DNA of 64,000 nucleotides from Crateriforma spongiae (GTDB taxonomy: Bacteria > Planctomycetota > Planctomycetia > Pirellulales > Pirellulaceae): contig NZ_JAAXMS010000006.1 in the NCBI RefSeq assembly GCF_012290005.1, positions 310,001 through 374,000 on the forward strand, read 5' to 3'. The notes under the pieces were generated by a model, which worked only from the letters and a program-made list of their open reading frames with translations, was not told the origin of the DNA and ran no database searches. This document shows, piece by piece, positions 1 through 7,389 of the stretch. The translations under genes were made by a program, and so were the position numbers. Every line of letters begins with the position of its first letter. The first letter of the stretch is position 1.

Positions 1-1
1 A

Positions 2-370
2 ATGGCCGGCACGTTCGCGGTCGCCGGCGCGTCGACGAACCGTGAAAAGTATGGCAACAAGGTTTTCCGCGCGTTGCTGAAGGCGGGCCGCGACGTCTTT
101 CCGCTGAACCCCGCGCAGGACGAAATCGAAGGCCATCGGGCGTATCCAAAGATCGATGCGTTGCCCACGCGGCCCGATGCTTTGTCGATCATCACGCCGC
201 CGCCGGTGACGCGATTGGTGGTGGCTGATGCGATCGCCGCCGGAGTCCGACACATCTGGATGCAGCCCGGCGCCGAAGATGACCAGGCCAGTCAAGCCGC
301 ACGTGAGGCAGGTTTGGACGTGATCGATGACTGCAGTTGCATCCTGGTCTTATTGGCTCGCGCGTCTTGA
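2..370 (+). CDS. CoA-binding domain protein (YccU-like), possibly missing its first residues
   Basis: The small Rossmann-fold protein of 122 residues reads like the CoA_binding_2 family. The N-terminal FAVAGAST segment is the nucleotide-binding glycine turn. The central 'DALSIITPPP' and the 'HIWMQPGAE' segment match the family, where the protein binds CoA or a related nucleotide and its cellular role is poorly defined. The first ATG lies at the second base of the window and family members usually have a few more N-terminal residues, so the true start may be upstream of the window. It ends with TGA and is followed by about 125 bases without a gene before the convergent chemoreceptor-like gene. 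Function beyond ligand binding cannot be read from the sequence. Confidence 0.8.
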   Translation: MAGTFAVAGASTNREKYGNKVFRALLKAGRDVFPLNPAQDEIEGHRAYPKIDALPTRPDALSIITPPPVTRLVVADAIAAGVRHIWMQPGAEDDQASQAAREAGLDVIDDCSCILVLLARAS

Positions 371-494
371 ACACGTTTGGGTTTCATCACAGCGGATCAG
401 CGGTGGTGATCGAAGCCGCCGTGTGGGACCATCCATTGGCGAAAACGCAATGATGGATTTTCTCTGGTTTGAAAATCCTGGTTCGAAAACACGG

Positions 495-1904
495 TCAGGC
501 GAAACAGGCAGACTGAAAGAAAGCCGCCGACTGGTCATTCATGGACGCCATGTCATCGATCAACTGCGCCTTGCAATCTTCCATGATGGCCACCGATGAC
601 CGTGCTTGGCGGGCGGCGGATCGCAATTCGCCACAGTCGTCGATCGTGCTTTGGATGTGCTTGTTGACGACGTCGAACAACCCACGGAACGGGTGCGATT
701 CATCCAAGCTGGCGGATTCTTTGACGCCCGCCATGCGGACAAAACGCAGGGTCTTTGCGTTTCGCTGTAAGCATTCGGTCAGCTTCGCAAGTTTTGCAAA
801 CCAGTCGTCGGCGTCTTGCAACCGTCGAATCAAGTCGTCGGCACAGCGACCGGCTTGATCCGTCAGCAATTGCACGTGGCCGAGTGCTTCGGAATTGGCG
901 TCGTCCGTATGCACGTGCAGTTCACGCAGAAACGTCGTGTTCGTTTCGCTTTGCAATGCGGCGGCGGACAATTCGAAAGACAACGCGTCCAGTGAATCGA
1001 CCAGTTGGTCGACCGATTGGTGGATGGCTGCGATCGCTTCGCGGTTTTCCGATTCGGATTCCGCCAACGCGACAGCGATGGCTTCGCGCGGTGCAGAGTC
1101 GGCGGAGACGCGGGCGTTGATCGCGACCAAACCGATCTTGTCTGAAAACTGGCTCATCCGCTGATTGATGGCTTGGATCGTCGTGGTCGCGGTGCGGATT
1201 TTTGCCAGCGAATCTAACATTCGGTCCAGGGATCGGGTGCACCTTTGGTTGCAGCGCAGCATCGATGCGACCGAAGAATCACCGATGACGGCGTCACCGG
1301 ATCGGGGGTGGTGCGACATGGCGTCGGGGGCTGGTGATCCCTCCGCCAACACTTTGCGACGCGATGCCATTTCCGTCGAAAGCGCGTATCGCATGAACGA
1401 CGGGTAATCGGCAAAGCCCAGCTGTTGGATCTCGCGACTGGCCGCTTCCAATCCGATGTCGGACACTTCGTCTTTGGATGCGCCGCCCTCTGCCGCTTCG
1501 ATTTCGATCTGTCGCACCCGATCGTAGACGCCGATTACCGTTTCCAGTAATTGGCTGGTGGGTTTCAGACGCACCGAAAGGTGGCCATCGTTGATCATCG
1601 TGGCAAAGGCCATGACCCAGTAGTAGCTGCCGTCTTTCGCGCGGTTTTTCACGTATGCAGCAACGGTGCCATCGTTTTCCAGCAATTGCCAGAACAAGCG
1701 AAACACGCCACGTGGCATATCCGGATGACGAATGATGCTGTGGGCTTTGCCGATCAGTTCGTCTTCCTTGAATTTCGACACGCGAACGAAAACTTCGTTT
1801 CCAAACCGGACGACGCCGCGACGGTCGGTGGTCGAAAAGAACAGTTCATCGACACCGAACGGACTTTCCTGGTCGATGCAATGTTGGGATCGGGGTTGGT
1901 GCAT
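495..1904 (-). CDS. Aer-like PAS-domain chemoreceptor, soluble, with degenerate signalling tip
   Basis: The 469-residue protein has an N-terminal PAS domain (about residues 15-115) with the Aer signature: 'ELIGKAHSIIRHPDMPRGVF', then 'VKNRAKDGSYYWV'. In aerotaxis receptors this fold binds FAD and senses redox state. No membrane helix is visible, so it should be cytoplasmic. The C-terminal half is helical and contains 'IGLVAINARVSADSA', which resembles a degraded version of the conserved MCP tip ('LLALNAAIEAARAG'). Whether it still contacts CheW or CheA is therefore doubtful. It stands alone; no che genes are seen in the window. It could be a redox-sensing adaptor rather than a true chemoreceptor. 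Confidence 0.75.
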   Translation of the reverse strand: MHQPRSQHCIDQESPFGVDELFFSTTDRRGVVRFGNEVFVRVSKFKEDELIGKAHSIIRHPDMPRGVFRLFWQLLENDGTVAAYVKNRAKDGSYYWVMAFATMINDGHLSVRLKPTSQLLETVIGVYDRVRQIEIEAAEGGASKDEVSDIGLEAASREIQQLGFADYPSFMRYALSTEMASRRKVLAEGSPAPDAMSHHPRSGDAVIGDSSVASMLRCNQRCTRSLDRMLDSLAKIRTATTTIQAINQRMSQFSDKIGLVAINARVSADSAPREAIAVALAESESENREAIAAIHQSVDQLVDSLDALSFELSAAALQSETNTTFLRELHVHTDDANSEALGHVQLLTDQAGRCADDLIRRLQDADDWFAKLAKLTECLQRNAKTLRFVRMAGVKESASLDESHPFRGLFDVVNKHIQSTIDDCGELRSAARQARSSVAIMEDCKAQLIDDMASMNDQSAAFFQSACFA

Positions 1905-2288
1905 GGTGAGTCAGAACGCGACACGAAAGGGGCACAAGTCACGGATGTTCATCTGAAACCTGTCATAGGATTTCCTTGCCGCGGCGACCAATGGGCGATT
2001 TGTCGGCTGATTCCAATTTTGCCGGGCCGCCAGATCGTCACCGGAAAGGAATGTTGCGACTGTGATGCCACTGCCCCCACGAAAGGGGCGGTGGTTGCGT
2101 CCGGTGTCACGGCCGCTGAGAAGCTGGCAAGTAGCGACGGTGTGGGAAATCTCCTGGCGAATGGTGTGTTCGCAGGCACCCGGTCCGGGTTCGCCATGGG
2201 GGGCGAATCGCGTACACTGTCGCCGCGAAAGACGCCGACCAGCGGCCTTGTCACAAGGCGGTTGTTGTCAGCAGAAAGTCGACGCGTC
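1905..2288. other. Gene-free stretch upstream of the PAS gene and the tRNA
   Basis: No convincing coding sequence is seen in these 384 bases. The stretch holds the upstream regions of the minus-strand PAS receptor and the plus-strand tRNA. A short hairpin (CCTTG-TCA-CAAGG) lies close to the tRNA. Confidence 0.5.
2190..2218 (+). promoter_or_regulatory. Possible sigma-70-type promoter for the tRNA gene
   Basis: TTCGCC at 2190-2195 and TACACT at 2213-2218 are separated by 17 bases, about 70 bases before the tRNA. The -10 matches the consensus at 4 of 6 positions and the -35 at 3 of 6, so this is only suggestive. Confidence 0.3.
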
Positions 2289-2362
2289 GGGCCAGTAGCT
2301 CAGTTGGTTAGAGCAGGGCACTCATAATGCCTGGGTCGCGGGTTCAAGTCCTGCCTGGCCTA
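2289..2362 (+). tRNA. tRNA with CAU anticodon (Met elongator or Ile2)
   Basis: A complete 74-base cloverleaf can be folded. The acceptor arm is GGGCCAG/CTGGCCT, with a G-U first pair. The D stem is GCTC/GAGC. The anticodon stem GGGCA/TGCCT encloses the loop CTCATAA, giving anticodon CAT. The T stem GCGGG/CCTGC encloses TTCAAGT, and the discriminator base is A. CCA is not encoded. The anticodon stem lacks the three consecutive G-C pairs of initiator tRNA, so it is an elongator methionine tRNA or a lysidine-modified tRNA-Ile. The two cannot be separated by eye. A run of seven T residues follows directly and may end transcription. Confidence 0.93.
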
Positions 2363-2510
2363 TTTTTTTCACGCACCGTGTTGGGCAAGCGGTGGATACC
2401 GTGGGCTGTTGCCTGGCCGGGCATCTGCCGCCACGCCGGGCACCCATCACCAAGCCGGCTGAACCGGTTGGGGCAGACGGCTTTTGGGAATCAGTTCCGG
2501 ACAGACCGAT

Positions 2511-3281
2511 TTAGGCCTCGGTGGGCAGTGCAGCTGCGGCGGCTCGGTCGACGATGAAGGTCGCGTTGGGGTGCCGTTGCAGGAACGACGCCGGACAATC
2601 GGGCGTCACCGGCCCGGCCACCGCGTCGGCGATCGCTTGTGCCTTGGCCGCGCCGAAGGCCATCAGGACCAACCGCTTGGCTTTCAGAATCGTAGCGATG
2701 CCCATCGTGATCGCTTGGCGAGGCACATCATCGGGCGAATCGAAGAATCGCGAATTGGCTTCGATCGTTTCATCGGCCAATTCGACCAGCCGCGTCCCGC
2801 TTTCGCCGGGTGACCCCGGTTCGTTAAATCCGATGTGGCCGTTGTCGCCGATGCCCAGCAATTGCCAGTCGATGCCGCCGGAGGTTTGAATCTTCTTTTC
2901 GAACAATTCGGCGGTCGACAGAAAATCGTTCGCCACGCCCGCCGGGATGTGGGTGTGATGATCGGGAACGTCGATGGCGTCGAACAGGTGCGTTCGCATG
3001 AACGCCGCGAAGCTTTGTGGATGCTCCGGCGACAAGCCGACGTATTCGTCCAAATTGAACGTCGTGATTTTTGAAAAGTCGACGTCGCCGGCACGATACC
3101 GACGGATCAATTCTTCGTACACCGCAATGGGTGTGCTGCCGGTGGCCAATCCCAGGACGGCCGACGGTTTCGCGCCGACCAACTGAATGATTTCGTCGGC
3201 GACGTGGTGCGATGCCTGCTGGATGTCGTCGAAGACAAGCATCCGTTTGGCATCGAAGGACGGGCGAGGCGTTGAGTTCAT
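2511..3281 (-). CDS. nagB: Glucosamine-6-phosphate deaminase
   Basis: NagB converts glucosamine-6-phosphate to fructose-6-phosphate and ammonia in the cytoplasm, the entry of amino sugars into glycolysis. The 256 residues match the family length. Visible landmarks are the phosphate-binding loop 'GLATGSTP' (44-51), 'NLDEYVGL' with catalytic Asp78, and 'GIGDNGHIGFNEPGS' (143-157), which carries the catalytic His149 and Glu154 in the Bacillus-type arrangement. The start codon overlaps the stop of the upstream HD-hydrolase gene by four bases (ATGA), so the two are probably translated together. No nagA or transporter lies beside it. Confidence 0.95.
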   Translation of the reverse strand: MNSTPRPSFDAKRMLVFDDIQQASHHVADEIIQLVGAKPSAVLGLATGSTPIAVYEELIRRYRAGDVDFSKITTFNLDEYVGLSPEHPQSFAAFMRTHLFDAIDVPDHHTHIPAGVANDFLSTAELFEKKIQTSGGIDWQLLGIGDNGHIGFNEPGSPGESGTRLVELADETIEANSRFFDSPDDVPRQAITMGIATILKAKRLVLMAFGAAKAQAIADAVAGPVTPDCPASFLQRHPNATFIVDRAAAAALPTEA

Positions 3282-4624
3282 ACGATTTCTTTCTCTGCTT
3301 GGTCGATCGCGCGGGCGACCAAACCTTCGACGGCTTCGGGGGAATCCAAGCTGCGCATCAACGGTGTCTTCAAATCGGGTCGGACGAACAGGCGAACACG
3401 CTTGACGTGCCGATCGAATTGCCGGTTGGCCAGGACCGAAGCGACGGGGCTTAACCGGCCCAGGGGGCGAACCTGGGCATCATCGTCGACGATATCGATA
3501 TTGATGTCGACTTCTAATTTGACCGGCGGTGCGTCGATCAGGACATCCGATGCATGAACCGCCAAGCCGGTTTCGGTCGACATCAACCGTGCCAAATTTT
3601 CCGCCGCCGCGACAAGCCACCAGTACGGCCGCCGCGCCAATCGACAGTGTAGCGATTCACCCTCAATGACGTCGAATTGCGCCAGGCGTTTATGCAGACA
3701 TCGACGGGGACCAAACAGCCCTTCGGCCAGGGGTTCGGCCATACTGCCGGCGGCCATCCGGCGGATCATGGCGATCCAAGTTGCATCATCCATCCGGAAC
3801 GACGATTCCAGATCGACACGGTTTTGAAGCAGGAAAACACAGCGTTGAAGCATCGCGGTGGCCGATCGTACCGCATGGTGCCAATACACTTCGCTGAACA
3901 TGACGTAACGCGCAAAGACCATCATCTCCGCCGCCGTTCGTCCTTTTTGGTGGATCGCCAATTCCGGACGCTCGGGGTGCACCACCATCGAATGGACCAG
4001 ACGATCGGCGTCGAAATTGCGTCCGTACGGCACGCCCGCATGCCAGCTGTCGCGTTGCAAATAATCCAGCTTGTCGACGTCGATCGGACCGCTAAGACAA
4101 CTGGTCAAAAAACGACAGGCGTCATCGTTTGCCCAAGCATTGTTGTGACGTCCGGTCAGAAAACCCATCACTTGGTCGGGCGTGCAGCGCCAGTCCTGTT
4201 CGAACGCTTCGGTGATTTCCGCGTCGTTCATCCAGAGTGCCGCGTGGTCTTCGTGGCGGCTGAGTCCGCCAAGCTGCATGTCTTCGATCGGGTGGCAAAA
4301 CGGCCAGTGCCCGACATCATGTAGCAACGTTGCCAACAGAAACGCTTCGCCGACCGCCGGATCGGCGAAACGGTCATCGATGGCAAATCGATCCAGCAGC
4401 TTCAGCCCGTAATGGTACACGCCCAGAGAATGTTCCCACCGACTGTGTGTCGCGCCGGGATAGACCAACGCGACCATGCCCAGCTGGCTGATCGATGCAA
4501 GTCGTCGCACCGGAGCGGTGTCCAGGATGCGACGGATGCGCGGTGTGATCGGGACGTCTTGCCGATCTGGAATGCGGACGACCGATTCGGGACGTCGCAG
4601 GGCGGTGATTTCGGGCAGATCCAT
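3278..4624 (-). CDS. HD-superfamily phosphohydrolase (COG1078, dNTPase-like)
   Basis: The 448-residue protein carries the metal-binding HD signature of SAMHD1/dGTPase-like hydrolases: 'HSRWEHSLGVYHY' (His60, His65) and 'LLHDVGHWPFCHPIED' (His102-Asp103). A further conserved stretch, 'DVDKLDYLQRDSWHAGV', fits this family. Such enzymes cleave phosphate or triphosphate from nucleotides; the substrate cannot be told here. The start was placed at the ATG giving 'MDLPEITALRR'. The reading frame stays open a further 97 codons upstream but that part runs into the neighbouring membrane-protein gene and has no family-like sequence. The stop overlaps nagB by four bases, indicating an operon. A link to amino-sugar metabolism is not obvious. 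Confidence 0.88.
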   Translation of the reverse strand: MDLPEITALRRPESVVRIPDRQDVPITPRIRRILDTAPVRRLASISQLGMVALVYPGATHSRWEHSLGVYHYGLKLLDRFAIDDRFADPAVGEAFLLATLLHDVGHWPFCHPIEDMQLGGLSRHEDHAALWMNDAEITEAFEQDWRCTPDQVMGFLTGRHNNAWANDDACRFLTSCLSGPIDVDKLDYLQRDSWHAGVPYGRNFDADRLVHSMVVHPERPELAIHQKGRTAAEMMVFARYVMFSEVYWHHAVRSATAMLQRCVFLLQNRVDLESSFRMDDATWIAMIRRMAAGSMAEPLAEGLFGPRRCLHKRLAQFDVIEGESLHCRLARRPYWWLVAAAENLARLMSTETGLAVHASDVLIDAPPVKLEVDINIDIVDDDAQVRPLGRLSPVASVLANRQFDRHVKRVRLFVRPDLKTPLMRSLDSPEAVEGLVARAIDQAEKEIV

Positions 4625-4655
4625 CAGTGCGATTGGGCCTTTCGGATTCCGACGC

Positions 4656-5492
4656 TTAAACGTTCCGCGACGATTCGACGTCTTGCAGCAATTTGTTGAT
4701 TGGCGGAATCGCCGCAAGCGATGACGAGGTGGATGGCAACGCGGTCGCTGCTGCCGGTGCGGCCCGTGGTCCCGGGCGGTCATCCACTTCGCGTCCGGCC
4801 AACACCACGCCGGCGACCAATGCCAACAAGACAACCGACAGGAAATACAGACCGCTGATGACCAGGCCGCTGGGGAATTCCAAATCAAACGCAGCCAGTG
4901 CGGCGAAGGCGCCACCGATGATCATCACGGCGAACGCGATCCCCGCGACCATCCAAGACATCTCTGATGCTTGGTCCAGATCCAATACATAGGCCGGCGC
5001 GAACGCATAGACGGCCCACAACACGGCAAAGACGGCCGACACGATCCCGACACGCTGCCACAATTCGGTGCCGCGGTACGGTTCCAATTCGCGGTCGTAA
5101 ACCAAGTTGTATCCGGACCAAACCAGCGGTGGTGCCAACAATAGGATCCCCGCGATGGATGCCCAGATCGGCGTTTGGTCGGGGCCGGACATCATCCGGA
5201 CGCCGACCGCAGCGGCAAAGATGGCGATGACCGAAACGATCGTCAGGATCAAGCCTTTGCGCGTGACATCGGTGTCTTCACGCGTGATGGGCTTCAGTAC
5301 GCTGCGACCTTTGGAATCGGTCGGGGCGTCACTGGGGGCTTCGTGAATGACGACCTGTTCTTCGGCCGACGGGACCCTGATGACGTTCTTGCAATTCGGG
5401 CATGGCCCCTCTTTTCCCGCGAATTTGTCACTGACTTGGAATCGCTTCAGGCACTTGGGACAGGTGACTTGGATCGGCATGGTGGCGGTCAA
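4656..5492 (-). CDS. Zinc-ribbon membrane protein of unknown function
   Basis: The 278 residues begin with a rubredoxin-like zinc ribbon with Cys11, Cys14, Cys31 and Cys34 ('CPKCLKRF' and 'CPNCKNVI'). An acidic linker and then about six hydrophobic segments follow (roughly residues 85-245), ending in a Pro/Ala/Ser-rich tail. The ribbon would face the cytoplasm. This architecture is common in planctomycetes, where zinc ribbons of this MJ0042 kind are fused to many membrane proteins, but no function is assigned. It is 31 bases upstream of the HD-hydrolase gene on the same strand and may share its transcript. A second ATG four codons in (MPIQVTCP) could be the real start. Confidence 0.75.
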   Translation of the reverse strand: MTATMPIQVTCPKCLKRFQVSDKFAGKEGPCPNCKNVIRVPSAEEQVVIHEAPSDAPTDSKGRSVLKPITREDTDVTRKGLILTIVSVIAIFAAAVGVRMMSGPDQTPIWASIAGILLLAPPLVWSGYNLVYDRELEPYRGTELWQRVGIVSAVFAVLWAVYAFAPAYVLDLDQASEMSWMVAGIAFAVMIIGGAFAALAAFDLEFPSGLVISGLYFLSVVLLALVAGVVLAGREVDDRPGPRAAPAAATALPSTSSSLAAIPPINKLLQDVESSRNV

Positions 5493-5711
5493 TCAGTGAC
5501 GTCGAATCTCAATCGCGAAGGATCGACAGGGGGATTACAGACAAGGAAAGACAATCAGGGGGGGGCAAGCCGCGATGAAAGTTGGCTGCGGCAGTCAGCC
5601 GCGCTCGCATAGTTTCCCATGGCTCGATCGTTGCCCGCAACCCAGCGTTGACGAACCCGTCGCGTCCGATCCAATAGGCCGGCAAACCCCGACGCAAGAG
5701 ATTCACCCCGC

Positions 5712-6206
5712 ATGAACGATTCGACCCAAACCGGTGCGGCCGATCCGCCGGCCCACGTGGTGCTGTATCAGCCGGAGATCCCACAAAACACGGGCAACAT
5801 CGGGCGAACCTGCGTGGCGACCGGAGCGCATCTTTGGCTGGTCCGGCCGATGGGGTTTCGCATCGACGAACGGCGGTTGCGACGCGCCGGGCTGGATTAT
5901 TGGCAACATCTGACGTGGCATGACGTGCCCGATTGGGACCACTTGCGTCAGACGCATCAGGGACGTCGCATGTTCTATTTTTCCAAGACGGCCCAGCGGA
6001 CGCTTTGGGATGCGGATTTTCGGCACGGGGACGTGTTCGTGTTCGGTCGCGAAACATCTGGCTTGCCACCGGAGATCTTGGATCCCAGCGACAGCCATGC
6101 GTTGCGGTTGCCGATGCAACCGGAGGTTCGCAGCTTGAATCTGTCCGTCACCGTCGGAATCGCGCTGTACGAACACCAACGACAGATGCTCCGGCAACAG
6201 GCTTGA
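5712..6206 (+). CDS. trmL: tRNA (cytidine/uridine(34)-2'-O)-methyltransferase
   Basis: TrmL methylates the wobble ribose of tRNA-Leu using S-adenosylmethionine. The 164 residues match the family length and show the SPOUT knot motifs: 'LYQPEIPQNTGNIGRTC' near the N-terminus, 'FVFGRETSGLPPEIL' in the middle, and 'RLPMQPEVRSLNLSVTVGIA' at the C-terminus, which together bind the cofactor. The protein is normally a dimer. It is divergent from the zinc-ribbon gene with about 220 bases between them, and a weak AGAG element precedes the ATG. The assignment over other SpoU members rests on the short length and absence of an N-terminal RNA-binding extension. Confidence 0.92.
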   Translation: MNDSTQTGAADPPAHVVLYQPEIPQNTGNIGRTCVATGAHLWLVRPMGFRIDERRLRRAGLDYWQHLTWHDVPDWDHLRQTHQGRRMFYFSKTAQRTLWDADFRHGDVFVFGRETSGLPPEILDPSDSHALRLPMQPEVRSLNLSVTVGIALYEHQRQMLRQQA

Positions 6207-6284
6207 AGCGATTCGATCCAGCGTCGATCAAACCCGCTAGGCTGCTTCGTCTTCAGTTTTCTGTGGGATTTCCAATGCGTCCGT

Positions 6285-6451
6285 GAAGGAGGTCTCTCAC
6301 AGAGGCACGAAGGCACGGAGGTTTTGTTCGAGGTTCGGATGGAAAGCCGTGCTGGACCGATCGCTGGATCAAGCGTTCTGCAGCGTCCGCCCGACTCCCG
6401 GTTCTTTCCTCCGTGTCTTTGTGCCTCTGTGCGAGGCCCATCTCGTCCGGG
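6285..6451. repeat. Intergenic repeat unit, copy 1, with inverted internal arms
   Basis: First copy of a 167-base unit repeated directly in tandem. The arm at 6298-6321 (CACAGAGGCACGAAGGCACG and on) pairs with 6408-6431 at 22 of 24 positions, so each unit can form a large stem around an 86-base loop. The 'agaggcacgaaggcacggagg' theme resembles a short repeat I know from planctomycete and related genomes. No transposase is present. Confidence 0.85.
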
Positions 6452-6618
6452 GAAGGAGGTCTCTCACTGAGGCACGAAGGCACAGAGGTTTTGTTCGAAA
6501 TTCGGATGGAAAGCCGTGCTGGACCGATCGCTGGATCAAGCCTTCTGCGGCGTCCTGCCAACTCTCCATACTTTCCTCCGTGTCTTTGTGCCTCCGTGCG
6601 CGGCAAACCGCACCCGGG
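6452..6618. repeat. Intergenic repeat unit, copy 2
   Basis: Second tandem copy, offset by exactly 167 bases and almost identical to copy 1 over its first 100 bases. It ends with the same CCTCCGTGTCTTTGTGCCTC arm. A degenerate third arm lies at 6635-6655 (GAAGTCACGGAGTCACAGAGG). The block fills the gap between trmL and the convergent aquaporin gene and may act as a transcription end or structural spacer. Confidence 0.85.
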
Positions 6619-6681
6619 AAAGGGAATCTTTAAAGAAGTCACGGAGTCACAGAGGATTGGTCCGCGGATGATCCGTCGGCA

Positions 6682-7368
6682 TCAGTCTTCCGCTGTGTCG
6701 CATTCCGTGACGCAGCGGATCCATTTGTACAACGCCATTCCGGTGAGAGATCCCAGGACCGTGGCGATCAAATAGACCCAGATGTTGGTCAAGTTGCCTG
6801 ACACCAACGCGGGACCCAACGAACGAAATGGGTTCATCGAAGCGCCGGTCATTGGGCCCGCCGTCATCGCTTCCATTCCGATCACCGCACCGACCGCCAA
6901 GCCTGCGGTGATCGATTTTTCCTTGGCGCCTGTCGAAACGCCCATCACGACGAACATCAAAATCAGCGTCATCATGAATTCGATCGCAAAGCCGCCAGCC
7001 ACCGTGATGACCGGGTTGATCGCTGTCGAACCCAAGTTGGTTGAATCCACGCCGAACACCGCACGCAACGCTGCCGCACCAGCGATCGCACCGGCCAACT
7101 GTGCGATCGCGTACGGTCCGACTTCCCGCAACGGGAATCGGCCGGCCGCAGCAAAACCGATCGTGACCGATGGATTGATATGACATCCGCTGATATCGCC
7201 GATCGCGTAGATCAGCACCAGCACGACCAACCCCCAGACGATCGCCACGCCTTCGTGAGTCAGCGGTTCGACGAGTCCGGCGACGACCACGGCGCCACAA
7301 CCGATGACGATCAAAAACATCGTCCCCAGGAACTCGGCGACGCAGCGGTGAAACAGTGGTGTTTGCAT
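6682..7368 (-). CDS. Aquaporin / glyceroporin family channel with altered NPA motifs
   Basis: A 228-residue MIP-family channel with six predicted membrane helices in the inner membrane. The two pore half-helices are 'HINPSVTIG' (Asn65) and 'GASMNPFRSLGPAL' (Asn179), so the usual NPA pair is NPS and NPF. Aligning with E. coli AqpZ by spacing from the two Asn residues gives a selectivity filter of Trp45, Ala167, Ala176 and Arg182. This is wider and more hydrophobic than the water-specific Phe/His/Thr/Arg filter and closer to plant NIP channels. Small solutes such as glycerol, ammonia or metalloid acids are therefore possible cargo; this is inference. It lies 21 bases downstream of the large heme-propeller gene on the same strand and may be co-transcribed. 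Confidence 0.88.
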   Translation of the reverse strand: MQTPLFHRCVAEFLGTMFLIVIGCGAVVVAGLVEPLTHEGVAIVWGLVVLVLIYAIGDISGCHINPSVTIGFAAAGRFPLREVGPYAIAQLAGAIAGAAALRAVFGVDSTNLGSTAINPVITVAGGFAIEFMMTLILMFVVMGVSTGAKEKSITAGLAVGAVIGMEAMTAGPMTGASMNPFRSLGPALVSGNLTNIWVYLIATVLGSLTGMALYKWIRCVTECDTAED

Positions 7369-7389
7369 GGGCGAAAGCGTATCAGCCGG

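Noticed and set aside
4625-4915. N-terminal 97-codon extension of the HD hydrolase
   Set aside because: It overlaps the zinc-ribbon gene, is Trp/Cys/Arg/Pro-rich and does not resemble the family. The ATG at 4624 gives a normal N-terminus.
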